Shown piece by piece: positions 47,533 through 54,637 of a DNA stretch of 64,000 bases. Below the pieces are notes generated by a model. That model was not told the origin of the DNA. It worked only from the letters and a program-made list of their open reading frames with translations, and made no database searches. The stretch is from Mesorhizobium sp. WSM4311 (lineage in GTDB: Bacteria; Pseudomonadota; Alphaproteobacteria; Rhizobiales; Rhizobiaceae): positions 434,001 through 498,000 of the forward strand of contig NZ_NSFV01000005.1 of the NCBI RefSeq assembly GCF_002295115.1. The letters are read 5' to 3'. Position 1 is the first letter of the stretch. Each line of letters opens with the position of its first letter. The position numbers and the translations under genes were made by a program.

Positions 47533-48936
47533 CTAACGCCCCTGCTGTAGGCGCGCTTCCCGCTTCTTGCGCCAGGGCGCATTGGCTTCCCAGTCGCCGG
47601 CCATGATGCAGCCATGGGGCAGCACTTCGTCGACGATTTCCGCCAGGCCGAAATGCTCGATCTGGCGGCGCATCGAGGCCGCGTTCTTGTAGGCGCTAGG
47701 CAGCTCCGAAATATCCGTCACGCCGGAAAAGAAGCGGGCATCGATGCCTTTCGTCTCTTGCGCGAAAATATCGGCGTCGCTGCGTCCCGCCTGCATGCGC
47801 CGGTGCTGAGTGCGCGAAAAATTGCGCCCGGCGCCATGCGGCGAGAAGCCAAGTCCATGCGCCGCGTTCTTGCCGCGCACGATCAGCACCGGTTCCGCCA
47901 TGTTGAGCGGGATCAGCGTCAGGTCGGTCGCGTCGTCGGCCCAGTTGTCGAAGGCCGGCGTGGCGCCCTTGCCGTGGTAGAACAGCCCGTCCGAACGGCG
48001 GAAGACGAAGTTGTGCTCGTTCCAGAACCGGTCCGACACCTTCGCCGACAGCTTTTCCGCCGCCAGGTCGTGGATGAGCATATGGTTGCCCTTGGTCCAT
48101 TCGCGGATCGTCTGCAGGGCCTCCCAATAGTCATCGCTTTCCCGCGTGTCGGCCGGAATCCAGGCGTTCTGCGGCAAGGTCTCCGGCGACAGCGTCTTGC
48201 GCACGCCCTCGGCGATCTTCATGCCCTTGGCATAGAGCCGCGCACCCGGCGACCGTGAGCCGTGATGCGTAACCAGCGCCGTTTCGCCGCTCGACTTCAG
48301 CGTGCCGACATAGGCGAAGTGGTTGCCGTCGCCCTGCGTGCCGAAATGCTCGATCGCCGCACTGGTTAGGTCACGCAGCAAGGGGTTGGCCTCGAAACGC
48401 TCGAAGATCTCCTTGGCCGGCCGGATCTGCTGGCCACGCGGACGCCCGCCCGGTCCGAAATGGGTGACGCCATGAACGGCATCGAGCAACACGGCTGGCG
48501 TCACATCAGGGAACACTGAGATCGCCATCGAGCAGCAGATGTCGGCCGAATGCATGCCGGGATGGATCGCCTCGGAGACCGCGACGCCGCCAACGGGAAT
48601 CGTGCCCGACGGACCGGTCGGACAAGCATCCGGCATGATGGCGCCGGCACGGATCACCGGCGTACGCATCAGCTCGGCCATTGAGCGCGTCACCGCGTCG
48701 ACATTGGCAGCCTCGTCAGGCGTTTCGGCCTCGATGTTCAGGTGCAGCGGCATGGACGCGGCCGCATTCAGCTTCATGGCCGGCTGCGGCGCGAAGGCAC
48801 GCGCGGCCTCGAGCGCATCGCCCTGCGATCCGCCGCTCTCCAGCACCGCGTTGGCGGCGGCGAGCGCCTTGCCGAACCACTTGCCCTGCGGCATGCCGGC
48901 GTCGATCAAATCCTGTCCACTCAAAATCTCGGTCAT
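47533..48936 (-). CDS. rtcB: RNA ligase RtcB
   Basis: GTP- and Mn-dependent 3'-phosphate/5'-OH RNA ligase of 467 residues. Metal and catalytic parts visible: HSADICCSM (cysteine ligand), FGTQGDGNHF, VTHHGSRSPG, and the guanylated histidine region SPHGAGRNFSR. It repairs cleaved tRNAs and other RNAs. ATG at 48936; a GTG three codons earlier is possible. It is downstream of the Y RNA array and rsr, and probably shares their sigma54 transcript. No RNA cyclase gene (rtcA) is beside it; the next gene, hpaA, is convergent. Confidence 0.92.
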   Translation of the reverse strand: MTEILSGQDLIDAGMPQGKWFGKALAAANAVLESGGSQGDALEAARAFAPQPAMKLNAAASMPLHLNIEAETPDEAANVDAVTRSMAELMRTPVIRAGAIMPDACPTGPSGTIPVGGVAVSEAIHPGMHSADICCSMAISVFPDVTPAVLLDAVHGVTHFGPGGRPRGQQIRPAKEIFERFEANPLLRDLTSAAIEHFGTQGDGNHFAYVGTLKSSGETALVTHHGSRSPGARLYAKGMKIAEGVRKTLSPETLPQNAWIPADTRESDDYWEALQTIREWTKGNHMLIHDLAAEKLSAKVSDRFWNEHNFVFRRSDGLFYHGKGATPAFDNWADDATDLTLIPLNMAEPVLIVRGKNAAHGLGFSPHGAGRNFSRTQHRRMQAGRSDADIFAQETKGIDARFFSGVTDISELPSAYKNAASMRRQIEHFGLAEIVDEVLPHGCIMAGDWEANAPWRKKREARLQQGR

Positions 48937-48979
48937 GTCTTTCACTTTCGGTCCATATCAAGCACTGCGTATTGCGGGC

Positions 48980-49115
48980 GGACGACAAGGGAATGCGAGA
49001 GCTCTTTTCCGCCACTTCGCGAAGCCGCGAAGGAGGGACACGAACCCTCACGCCTTTCGGCACCCGCTTGCCTGAAGCGAGCCGCGTCTACCTGTAGTCT
49101 CGCAGGCATTCGTCC
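48980..49115 (-). ncRNA. Y RNA-like unit 7 (YrlA type, tRNA-Leu-like insert)
   Basis: Closing helix GGACGA (49115-49110) with TCGTCC (48985-48980). The Ro-binding strands are GACGAATG and TTGTCGTC. Inside, in transcript order: a hairpin and a GCCGAAAGGC stem that look like the anticodon and long variable arms of tRNA-Leu, a perfect T-arm (49033-49049, loop TTCGTGT), then directly a 7-bp acceptor hairpin CTTCGCG/CGCGAAG with tetraloop (49015-49032), then AGTGGCGGAA as the start of a tRNA-Leu D-arm. The order is permuted compared with a tRNA. It ends 43 bp before the rtcB start. Confidence 0.82.
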
Positions 49116-49128
49116 TGTTCTTTCGGTC

Positions 49129-49228
49129 TGGCGACAAAGAATCGGCAAGACAATGACTGAGCTACTTCCATCCTGGGAGGGAAGGGATGGTTTGAACCTC
49201 TTTCCTGTAGTCCTGCCTGCATTCGCCA
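49129..49228 (-). ncRNA. Y RNA-like unit 6 (degenerate insert)
   Basis: Closing helix TGGCGA (49228-49223) with TCGCCA (49134-49129); Ro strands GGCGAATG and TTGTCGCC. The T-arm is reduced (GGTTCAAACC, 49189-49198) and the acceptor-like hairpin has six pairs and an 11-base loop (49168-49190). A D-arm fragment TAGCTCAGTCA remains. Its 5' flank is nearly identical to that of unit 4 and its 3' junction with unit 7 to the unit 4-unit 5 junction, so it arose by duplication. Confidence 0.72.
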
Positions 49229-49249
49229 TTCGTTCTCTTTCTCTCCGGC

Positions 49250-49342
49250 GGGCGACAAGTCGATGCGAGAAACCGATCGATCGATGATCGACGAGCGGAT
49301 TCGAACCGCCAGATACCAGTGTATTCCCGCAGGCATTCGCCC
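49250..49342 (-). ncRNA. Y RNA-like unit 5 (shortest, no D-arm)
   Basis: Closing helix GGGCGA (49342-49337) with TCGCCC (49255-49250); Ro strands GGCGAATG and TTGTCGCC. The T-arm GCGG-TTCGAAT-CCGC is clear (49295-49309). It is followed by a run of CGAT repeats that can pair with itself, in place of acceptor and D-arms. At 93 nt it is the shortest unit. Confidence 0.72.
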
Positions 49343-49355
49343 TGTTTCAATCGGC

Positions 49356-49481
49356 TGGCGACAAGGATCGGCAAGACGGTGACTGCGCCACCCCGCTCCG
49401 CAGAGCGGGAGAGTGATTTGAACACCCGACCTCCCGCTTTTTCGGCGGGCGCGCTACCTGTAGTCCTGCCTGCATTCGCCA
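49356..49481 (-). ncRNA. Y RNA-like unit 4 (tRNA-like insert)
   Basis: Closing helix TGGCGA (49481-49476) with TCGCCA (49361-49356); Ro strands GGCGAATG and TTGTCGCC. The insert has a CCCGC/GCGGG hairpin with a seven-base loop, a T-arm with loop TTCAAAT (49411-49427), a perfect 7-bp acceptor hairpin CCCGCTC/GAGCGGG with a tetraloop (49392-49409), and a D-arm-like GGTGGCGCAGTCACC (49378-49392). Confidence 0.8.
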
Positions 49482-49493
49482 TGTATTCGCGTC

Positions 49494-49624
49494 GCCGCGG
49501 CGACAAAAGAGGATGAAACCCGGGAGTCCCGCTCGTGCCAGAGAGCGCCAGCAAGGTGAGGAGTCGAACCTCACGGAGCATCCCGCTTGGTTGTACTGTA
49601 GTTCCATCGGGCATTCGCCGCGGC
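49494..49624 (-). ncRNA. Y RNA-like unit 3
   Basis: Perfect 10-bp closing helix GCCGCGGCGA (49624-49615) with TCGCCGCGGC (49503-49494); Ro strands GGCGAATG and TTGTCGCC. The T-arm is strong (GTGAGG-TTCGACT-CCTCAC, 49556-49574). The acceptor-like hairpin is shorter (CGCTC/GAGCG, 49530-49547) and no clear D-arm is seen. Confidence 0.78.
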
Positions 49625-49636
49625 TGTTTCTTGCGA

Positions 49637-49772
49637 GGTGTGACGACAAAGTCTGTTGTGAAACTGCCTTTCTGCTCTACCGACTGAGCTACAGAGCCGA
49701 TTGGCAGCTCCGGCAGGAATCGAACCCGCGACCCGAAAGTTAGAATGTAGTTCCACGGGCATTCGTCACGCC
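49637..49772 (-). ncRNA. Y RNA-like unit 2 (complete permuted tRNA-like insert)
   Basis: Closing helix GGCGTGACGA (49772-49763) with TCGTCACACC (49646-49637), one mismatch in ten; Ro strands GACGAATG and TTGTCGTC. The insert is a full permuted tRNA body: T-arm with loop TTCGATT (49713-49729), a 7-bp acceptor CGGAGCT/GGCTCTG with two wobble pairs around the loop GCCAATC (49692-49712), and a D-arm GCTCAGTCGGTAGAGC (49674-49691). The GCCA in the loop equals discriminator plus CCA of a tRNA. Confidence 0.88.
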
Positions 49773-49824
49773 GTTTGTTCAGTTCCTTTCTGTCCAGTTG
49801 CGACCGATGTCGCGCAAAAGTCGT

Positions 49825-49962
49825 CGGGCATGACGACAAGGTTTGACGAAACGTCCCGCTCTATCCGCTGAGCTACGGGTCCATAGTGGCGGACCCGACG
49901 GGATTCGAACCCGCGACCTGGAGGTGAACAGCCTGTAGTTCCATCGGCATTCGTCATGCCCG
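49825..49962 (-). ncRNA. Y RNA-like unit 1 (complete permuted tRNA-like insert)
   Basis: Perfect 12-bp closing helix CGGGCATGACGA (49962-49951) with TCGTCATGCCCG (49836-49825). Ro-binding strands GACGAATG and CTTGTCGTC follow the bacterial Y RNA pattern. Between them: T-arm with loop TTCGAAT (49898-49914), perfect 7-bp acceptor CGGGTCC/GGACCCG around the loop GCCACTAT (49876-49897), and D-arm GCTCAGCGGATAGAGC (49858-49875). The order is T-arm, acceptor, D-arm, and the Ro stem takes the place of the anticodon arm, as in Salmonella YrlA. A 52-nt linker leads to unit 2, longer than the 12-21 nt elsewhere. Confidence 0.9.
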
Positions 49963-49979
49963 GATTTTTGTTTCTGTTA

Positions 49980-50004
49980 GTCCCGGCGGACGCGCCGCCG
50001 GGAC
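49980..50004 (-). other. Strong hairpin between rsr and the Y RNA array
   Basis: Ten-base perfect arms (49980-49989 and 49995-50004) around five bases, starting seven bases after the rsr stop. In the direction of transcription it is followed by an A-rich stretch, not T, so it should not be an efficient terminator. It may protect the rsr 3' end or mark a processing site while allowing the Y RNAs to be made from the same transcript. Confidence 0.72.
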
Positions 50005-50010
50005 CATTGT

Positions 50011-51570
50011 CTAGAGCTCCACCGCCTCGATCGTGCGCACCCAATGGTCCGGGTCGCTGTTCGAGGACAGCATCGTGCCCACCACGTCGAAGACGCGGTC
50101 GGAGAAGCCGCCGACATTCAAGATGTCGGCCTGCGGCTTGGCCTGCGTCGTCAGATGAGACTGGATGTCGATGCAGACCAGCTTGGCTGCCGGGTTCAAC
50201 CCCTTCAGCTTCCGCCATTCCTGCATCGTCGCCGTCCCCTGATGCGCATGCGCCGTCGCATCCACCCAGGACTGGTTGTCCGACACGAACACCACCAGGT
50301 CGACATCAGCCTTCTCACGAACCAGCCGTGCCAGTGGAGCCGAACAGTTGGTTCCGCCGCCACCGATGGCTGCAAGCTTGGCGGCATTGGTCATCACCGT
50401 GTCGCGCGCGTTGAGGCGGATCTCCACCACATCGTTCTCGAACGGCAGGATCCGGGCCGTGGGGTTGCGGCGCAGTATCGCGGCGGCCACCAGGGCGGCC
50501 ACATCGATGCAGCGGACGGCCGACGTCGCGCCCTTGCGGTAGCCGGTCGCCGGCGAACTCATCGAGCCCGAAACGTCCGGACATACGACCACATTACCCT
50601 TGACCAGGGGCACGTTGTCGAGCGCGATCTCCATCGCATCCTGCAGCGCGTCCCTGACCACGCCAGGCACCTCCGCACCGGCCATGGTGAACGCCACCAT
50701 GAGCTGATACGGGAACACCCGGGCGCGCCGGATCTCCTCGGGATCGCGCAGGCGCGCCGCCAGCGTCTCGCCAAACCCGTCCACTTCGAACACGCCGTTG
50801 CGGGCGAAAGTGTTCAGATTCTGGCGCAGCATCTGCCATCCGGCCGTCGCCGCGATCTGCACCCAATGCTCGCGCGACAGCGGCATCGAGGTCAGCATCT
50901 GGAACGGCACTTCCGGCACCGGCAGCGACGGATCGCGCTTGAACGCCTCGAATGCCTTCACCACGTCCGGCAGCATAGCCACATCATGCGGCTTGCCGAT
51001 CAGATAGCCATAAAGCGCCTCACGCGAGGCCGACTTCGGCTTCGGGTGAACCATCTTGATGACATCGGCCAGCGACGGATCGTTGCCGACAGCGACCCGC
51101 ATTAGCTCGAAGTCGGCGGCCTGCTCGAGCCACGCCTGGATAAGCCGCTTCGGCCGCGTGCCGAGCGACTTGCGCCCGGTGGCGCCCGAACGCATGACCT
51201 GCACGAAGTCGCGCAGCATCCTGCCGTTCCTGACGATCCGCCCGAAAGCACGATTGAACTCGTCGCCCTGCATGCAGGACAGAACGGCCAGCAGCAGCGC
51301 CGGCATATCCTTCATGTAGCCCTGCTCGAAAGCGTGGACGGCGGTGCGCGCCAGGAATCCCGGCTCGACCTGCCAGGCGAGCTTCAGCACCTCGTCCAGC
51401 TGCTCCCGCGGCTCGGCATAGAAAGTCGCGTTGAACGTGCCCGTCGCCGCCAGCTGCGCCAGAGCCTGATGCGGCGACAGGCGGTAAGCCTGGGCGCCTT
51501 CACGATTCCTGGCGTCAGCCGGCGGGAGCCGCTTTCCTGCGATCGTCGCAAACACGGATTTGTTCGCCAT
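50011..51570 (-). CDS. rsr: Ro60-like TROVE domain protein (Rsr)
   Basis: Protein of 519 residues. The N-terminal two thirds are the TROVE domain (helical-repeat ring that holds misfolded RNA in its hole and Y RNA on its outside). The C-terminal third is a von Willebrand A domain with an intact metal site DVSGSMSS. In bacteria it works with Y RNA and exonucleases such as PNPase in RNA decay and stress survival. ATG at 51570 after AAGG; an ATG three codons earlier has no room for a ribosome site. Behind a sigma54 promoter and upstream of seven Y RNA units and rtcB. Confidence 0.92.
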   Translation of the reverse strand: MANKSVFATIAGKRLPPADARNREGAQAYRLSPHQALAQLAATGTFNATFYAEPREQLDEVLKLAWQVEPGFLARTAVHAFEQGYMKDMPALLLAVLSCMQGDEFNRAFGRIVRNGRMLRDFVQVMRSGATGRKSLGTRPKRLIQAWLEQAADFELMRVAVGNDPSLADVIKMVHPKPKSASREALYGYLIGKPHDVAMLPDVVKAFEAFKRDPSLPVPEVPFQMLTSMPLSREHWVQIAATAGWQMLRQNLNTFARNGVFEVDGFGETLAARLRDPEEIRRARVFPYQLMVAFTMAGAEVPGVVRDALQDAMEIALDNVPLVKGNVVVCPDVSGSMSSPATGYRKGATSAVRCIDVAALVAAAILRRNPTARILPFENDVVEIRLNARDTVMTNAAKLAAIGGGGTNCSAPLARLVREKADVDLVVFVSDNQSWVDATAHAHQGTATMQEWRKLKGLNPAAKLVCIDIQSHLTTQAKPQADILNVGGFSDRVFDVVGTMLSSNSDPDHWVRTIEAVEL

Positions 51571-51603
51571 TGTTCTCATCCTTCATTTTTACACCGCCAT
51601 CAA

Positions 51604-51619
51604 AGCAGGTGGCGTGCCA
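51604..51619 (-). promoter_or_regulatory. Sigma54 promoter of the rsr-Y RNA-rtcB operon
   Basis: On the minus strand the sequence is TGGCACGCCACCTGCT. The consensus TGGCACGNNNNTTGCW is matched at every fixed base but one. The -12 GC is 35 bp from the rsr start codon. The adjacent divergent gene encodes the sigma54 activator RtcR. A CGGCTAGCCG palindrome (51656-51665) and an AT-rich tract upstream could be activator and IHF sites, but this is only positional. Confidence 0.85.
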
Positions 51620-51778
51620 GTTTGAAGAATGAACGCGTGCCGATCCGCTTAAATTCGGCTAGCCGTTTGATTTAATGAGAAAATAAAAAACAAGCCGGTT
51701 GTTTGGTGCCTCTGGCTCTGTCCGGGGGAGAGCCTGTATAGTGATCCAAAAATCTCGGTACTTATATCATGGGATAAG

Positions 51779-53377
51779 ATGAAAAGACGCGTCGCGATTG
51801 GCATTCTCGGTACAACGCTTGATGCGGGGCGTACGGATGACCGTTGGAGGAAGTGGCGGCCAACGGTTGCGCTGTGTCAGCAGCCGGGATTGTTCATAGA
51901 TCGGCTGGAGCTCATCCAGGGGACTCAGTCGCGGCAACTGGCCACGCAGATCATTGCCGACATCGAGCAGGTCTCGCCTGCCACGGAGGTCAGGCAACAT
52001 CTGATCAGCATGCGTGACCCCTGGGATTTCAGCGAGGTCTATACCGGGCTGCGCGATTTCGCCCGCGCCTATGCCTTCGATCCCGAGAGGGAAGACTATC
52101 TCGTCAACATCACCACCGGCACGCATGTCGCCCAGATCTGCTGGTTCCTGCTCACCGAGGCGCACTTCATCCCGGCGCGGCTGCTGCAGCTTTCGCCGCG
52201 CAAGGAGGGACGCGACGACGCGTCGGGCAGCCATTCGATCATCGATCTCGACCTGTCCCGCTACGACGCGATCGCCACGCGCTTTGCCGCCGAACGCGAC
52301 GAGGCGACGTCGTTCCTGAAATCGGGCATTGCCACCCGCAATGCGGCCTTCAACCAGATGATCGACCAGATCGAGAAGGTGACGATCCGCTCGCGTGCGC
52401 CGGTTTTGCTCACCGGCCCGACGGGTGCCGGCAAGTCGCAGCTGGCCAGGCGCATTTATGAGCTCAAGAAGGCACAGCGGCAGGTTTCAGGCGCCTTCAT
52501 CGAGGTCAATTGCGCTACCTTGCGTGGCGACCAGGCGATGTCGACCCTGTTCGGTCACGTCAAGGGTGCCTTCACCGGCGCCCAGAACGAGCGCGCCGGA
52601 CTGATGAAATCGGCCAACAAGGGCGTGCTGTTCCTCGACGAGATCGGCGAACTCGGCCCCGACGAACAGGCCATGTGTCTGCGCGCCATCGAGGAAAAAC
52701 GTTTCCTGCCGGTTGGTGCCGACCAGGACGTCATGTCGGATTTCCAGCTTCTCGCCGGCACCAACCGCGATCTGTCGATCGGTGTGAAGGAGGGCAAGTT
52801 CCGCGAGGATCTTTTTGCGCGCCTGAACCTGTGGACCTTCCAGCTGCCGGCGCTTCGAGACCGCAAGGAGGACATTGAACCGAACCTCGACTTCGAATTG
52901 CGCCGCTTCGGCGAGCGGGAAGCACAAAACGTCACCTTCAACAAGGAGGCCCGCGACCTCTATCTGAAATTCGCCGTGGCTCCGGAGGCGATGTGGCGGG
53001 CCAATTTCCGCGATCTCTCGGCCTCTGTCACCCGCATGGCGACGCTGGCGCCGCTCGGCCGCATCAACGAGGAGACCGTGCGTGACGAGACCGATCGTCT
53101 GACGGCCCTATGGCATGCCGGTGCCACCGGCGATCGCGACGCCATTCTGCAGGAGGTCCTCGGCCCCGAGCGCCAAAGCCGGATCGACATGTTCGACCGG
53201 GCACAACTGGCCACCGTGCTGACGGTTTGCCGCGACAGCAATTCGATCAGCGCCGCCGGACGAAAACTGTTCGCCGTCTCGCGGCTGCAAAAGACCAGCG
53301 GCAACGATGCTGACCGGCTGCGCAAATATCTCATGCGCTTCGACCTCAGCTTCGAAGACATCGTCCGGAAACGATAG
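51779..53377 (+). CDS. rtcR: Sigma54-dependent activator RtcR with CARF sensor domain
   Basis: Protein of 532 residues. Residues 1-180 form a CARF-type ligand domain (NITTGTH at 110-116), followed by an AAA+ domain with Walker A GPTGAGKS (213-220), the sigma54-contacting loop GAFTGA (263-268) and LFLDEIGE, then a C-terminal helix-turn-helix. RtcR senses an RNA end or nucleotide signal made when tRNA is cut and turns on the divergent repair operon. The start lies 209 bp from rsr. Confidence 0.92.
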   Translation: MKRRVAIGILGTTLDAGRTDDRWRKWRPTVALCQQPGLFIDRLELIQGTQSRQLATQIIADIEQVSPATEVRQHLISMRDPWDFSEVYTGLRDFARAYAFDPEREDYLVNITTGTHVAQICWFLLTEAHFIPARLLQLSPRKEGRDDASGSHSIIDLDLSRYDAIATRFAAERDEATSFLKSGIATRNAAFNQMIDQIEKVTIRSRAPVLLTGPTGAGKSQLARRIYELKKAQRQVSGAFIEVNCATLRGDQAMSTLFGHVKGAFTGAQNERAGLMKSANKGVLFLDEIGELGPDEQAMCLRAIEEKRFLPVGADQDVMSDFQLLAGTNRDLSIGVKEGKFREDLFARLNLWTFQLPALRDRKEDIEPNLDFELRRFGEREAQNVTFNKEARDLYLKFAVAPEAMWRANFRDLSASVTRMATLAPLGRINEETVRDETDRLTALWHAGATGDRDAILQEVLGPERQSRIDMFDRAQLATVLTVCRDSNSISAAGRKLFAVSRLQKTSGNDADRLRKYLMRFDLSFEDIVRKR

Positions 53378-53443
53378 ACATCCTCTACGTGCCGATCCCT
53401 CGCACTTTCCCGCTTGACTGACCAGCCGGACCGAATACCCTAA

Positions 53444-53483
53444 GGCCAGATACCGGCCCTGATCGCCGGGCGGCAAGAATGCC
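53444..53483 (+). promoter_or_regulatory. Leader RNA hairpins upstream of amiC, possible AmiR target
   Basis: Two small hairpins occur in the leader: GGCC-AGATACC-GGCC (53444-53458) and GGC-AAGAAT-GCC (53472-53483). ANTAR proteins such as AmiR bind paired short hairpins with A and G at fixed loop positions. The loops here do not fit the usual pattern exactly, so the assignment rests on location just before a terminator. Confidence 0.35.
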
Positions 53484-53487
53484 TCGT

Positions 53488-53530
53488 ATGCCTCGCCCTT
53501 GCGGCGCTGGCTGCGGGGCATTTTCATTTT
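53488..53530 (+). terminator. Leader terminator in front of amiC (attenuator)
   Basis: ATGCCTCGC (53488-53496) pairs with GCGGGGCAT (53513-53521) over nine pairs including one G-T, with a smaller CGCC/GGCG hairpin inside, followed by TTTTCATTTT. It is only 13 bp before the amiC start, so it must be read through for expression. It could also end rtcR transcription. Next to an ANTAR antiterminator gene, an attenuator is the natural reading. Confidence 0.72.
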
Positions 53531-53542
53531 CTGGGGTCCTGT

Positions 53543-54637
53543 TTGAAACGGCGCATCGAGATCGGTATCCTCTATTCCCGTTCGGGGAGCTATCAGCTCG
53601 TCTCCGATGCATGCCGCATGGGTGCCATGCGGGCGATCGCCGACATCAATGCCGACCGCGGCTCAGGCATCGAGCTGGTGCCGGTCGAGCGCGATCCGCA
53701 AAGCAATGCCGACCGCTACGCGACGCTTTGCGAAGACATCTTCAAGACCAGCAGCGCGCGCCACGTCGTCGGCTGCGTCACCTCCTGGAGCCGCAAGGAG
53801 ACCATTCCGGTGCTGGAGAAGGCCGGCGGCATGCTCTGGTATGCATGCCCCTATGAAGGCTTCGAGGCCAACGAGCATGTCGTCTACATGCACGCTTGTC
53901 CCAACCAGCATCTGGTGCCGCTGATGGCCCATGTCGTGCCGCGCTTCGGCGCCAACGGCTTCCTGCTCGGCTCGAACTATATCTGGGGCTGGGAGATGAA
54001 CCGCGTGGCGCGCGACCTGATCGCCGACGCCGGCGGCAAGGTGCTGGGCGAACGCTATCTGCGCATCGGCGAGACCGACGTGTCGCGCCTCATCGGGGAA
54101 ATCCGGGCGACGCGGCCGAGCTTCATCCTCAACAATCTGATAGGCACCTCGTCCTACGCCTTCCTCGCCGCCTATCGCGATTTGGGCGACGAGGATGCCG
54201 CCTTCCGTCCGGAAAATTGTCCTGTCATCTCCTGCAACCTCACCGAGGGCGAACTGCCGGCGATCGGCGAGACGGGGAGAGGCCATCTGTCCGTCGGCCC
54301 GTATTTCGCGCCGCGGCCGGCGGCCTTCGCGTCGTCCTTCGAGGCCTCGGCCTATGCCTCGGTGCAGGTGATGGCCGACGTGCTCGCGCGCAATCCCGAA
54401 GCTGGACCCGCGGAATTCTCCAAGGCTTTCGCCGAACGGCGCTTCTCCACCCGGCTTGGACCGATCGTCATCGACGCCAACACCCAGCACGCGACGCTGC
54501 CTGTCATCATCGGCCGGATCGCCGATGGGTTCTTCGAGGTCGTCAGCCGTGAGGATGAGGTCGCGCCGGATCCCTATCTGTCGCGCTATGATCCTGCCAG
54601 GACGTTCGGGCGTCCGCGCCTGCGGGTGGTATCGTGA
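53543..54637 (+). CDS. amiC: AmiC-like amide-sensing periplasmic-binding-fold regulator
   Basis: Protein of 364 residues with the type I binding-protein fold of the urea/amide family but without a signal peptide, as in Pseudomonas AmiC, which stays in the cytoplasm and holds AmiR inactive until an amide binds. Beginning MKRRIEIGILYSRSG follows the family. TTG start at 53543. The stop overlaps the amiR GTG by 4 bp. The ligand is likely a short amide or the compound carried by the following transporter. Confidence 0.82.
   Translation: MKRRIEIGILYSRSGSYQLVSDACRMGAMRAIADINADRGSGIELVPVERDPQSNADRYATLCEDIFKTSSARHVVGCVTSWSRKETIPVLEKAGGMLWYACPYEGFEANEHVVYMHACPNQHLVPLMAHVVPRFGANGFLLGSNYIWGWEMNRVARDLIADAGGKVLGERYLRIGETDVSRLIGEIRATRPSFILNNLIGTSSYAFLAAYRDLGDEDAAFRPENCPVISCNLTEGELPAIGETGRGHLSVGPYFAPRPAAFASSFEASAYASVQVMADVLARNPEAGPAEFSKAFAERRFSTRLGPIVIDANTQHATLPVIIGRIADGFFEVVSREDEVAPDPYLSRYDPARTFGRPRLRVVS

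Noticed and set aside
49146..49946. Conventional tRNA genes on the minus strand, suggested by TTCGAATC and GCTCAG motifs
   Set aside because: The T-half precedes the D-half, both acceptor strands pair within one hairpin, and no anticodon arm lies between D- and T-arms in the normal order. They are permuted modules within Y RNA-like units.
49081..49961. CRISPR-like repeat array, because GGCATTCG(T/C) recurs
   Set aside because: Repeat intervals are uneven, the repeats are only the Ro-binding strands, spacers contain shared tRNA-like structure, and no cas genes are present.
49980..50004. Rho-independent terminator after rsr
   Set aside because: The stem is strong but is followed by A-rich, not T-rich, sequence in the direction of transcription.
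48942..50218. Open reading frames across the rsr-rtcB gap on both strands
   Set aside because: They have no ribosome sites, overlap in several frames, and translate the repeated RNA elements; the conserved features are base-paired structures.
51714..51742. Sigma70 promoter for rtcR with TATAGT at 51737
   Set aside because: A reasonable -10 exists, but the -35 at 17-bp spacing is poor; not strong enough to list.
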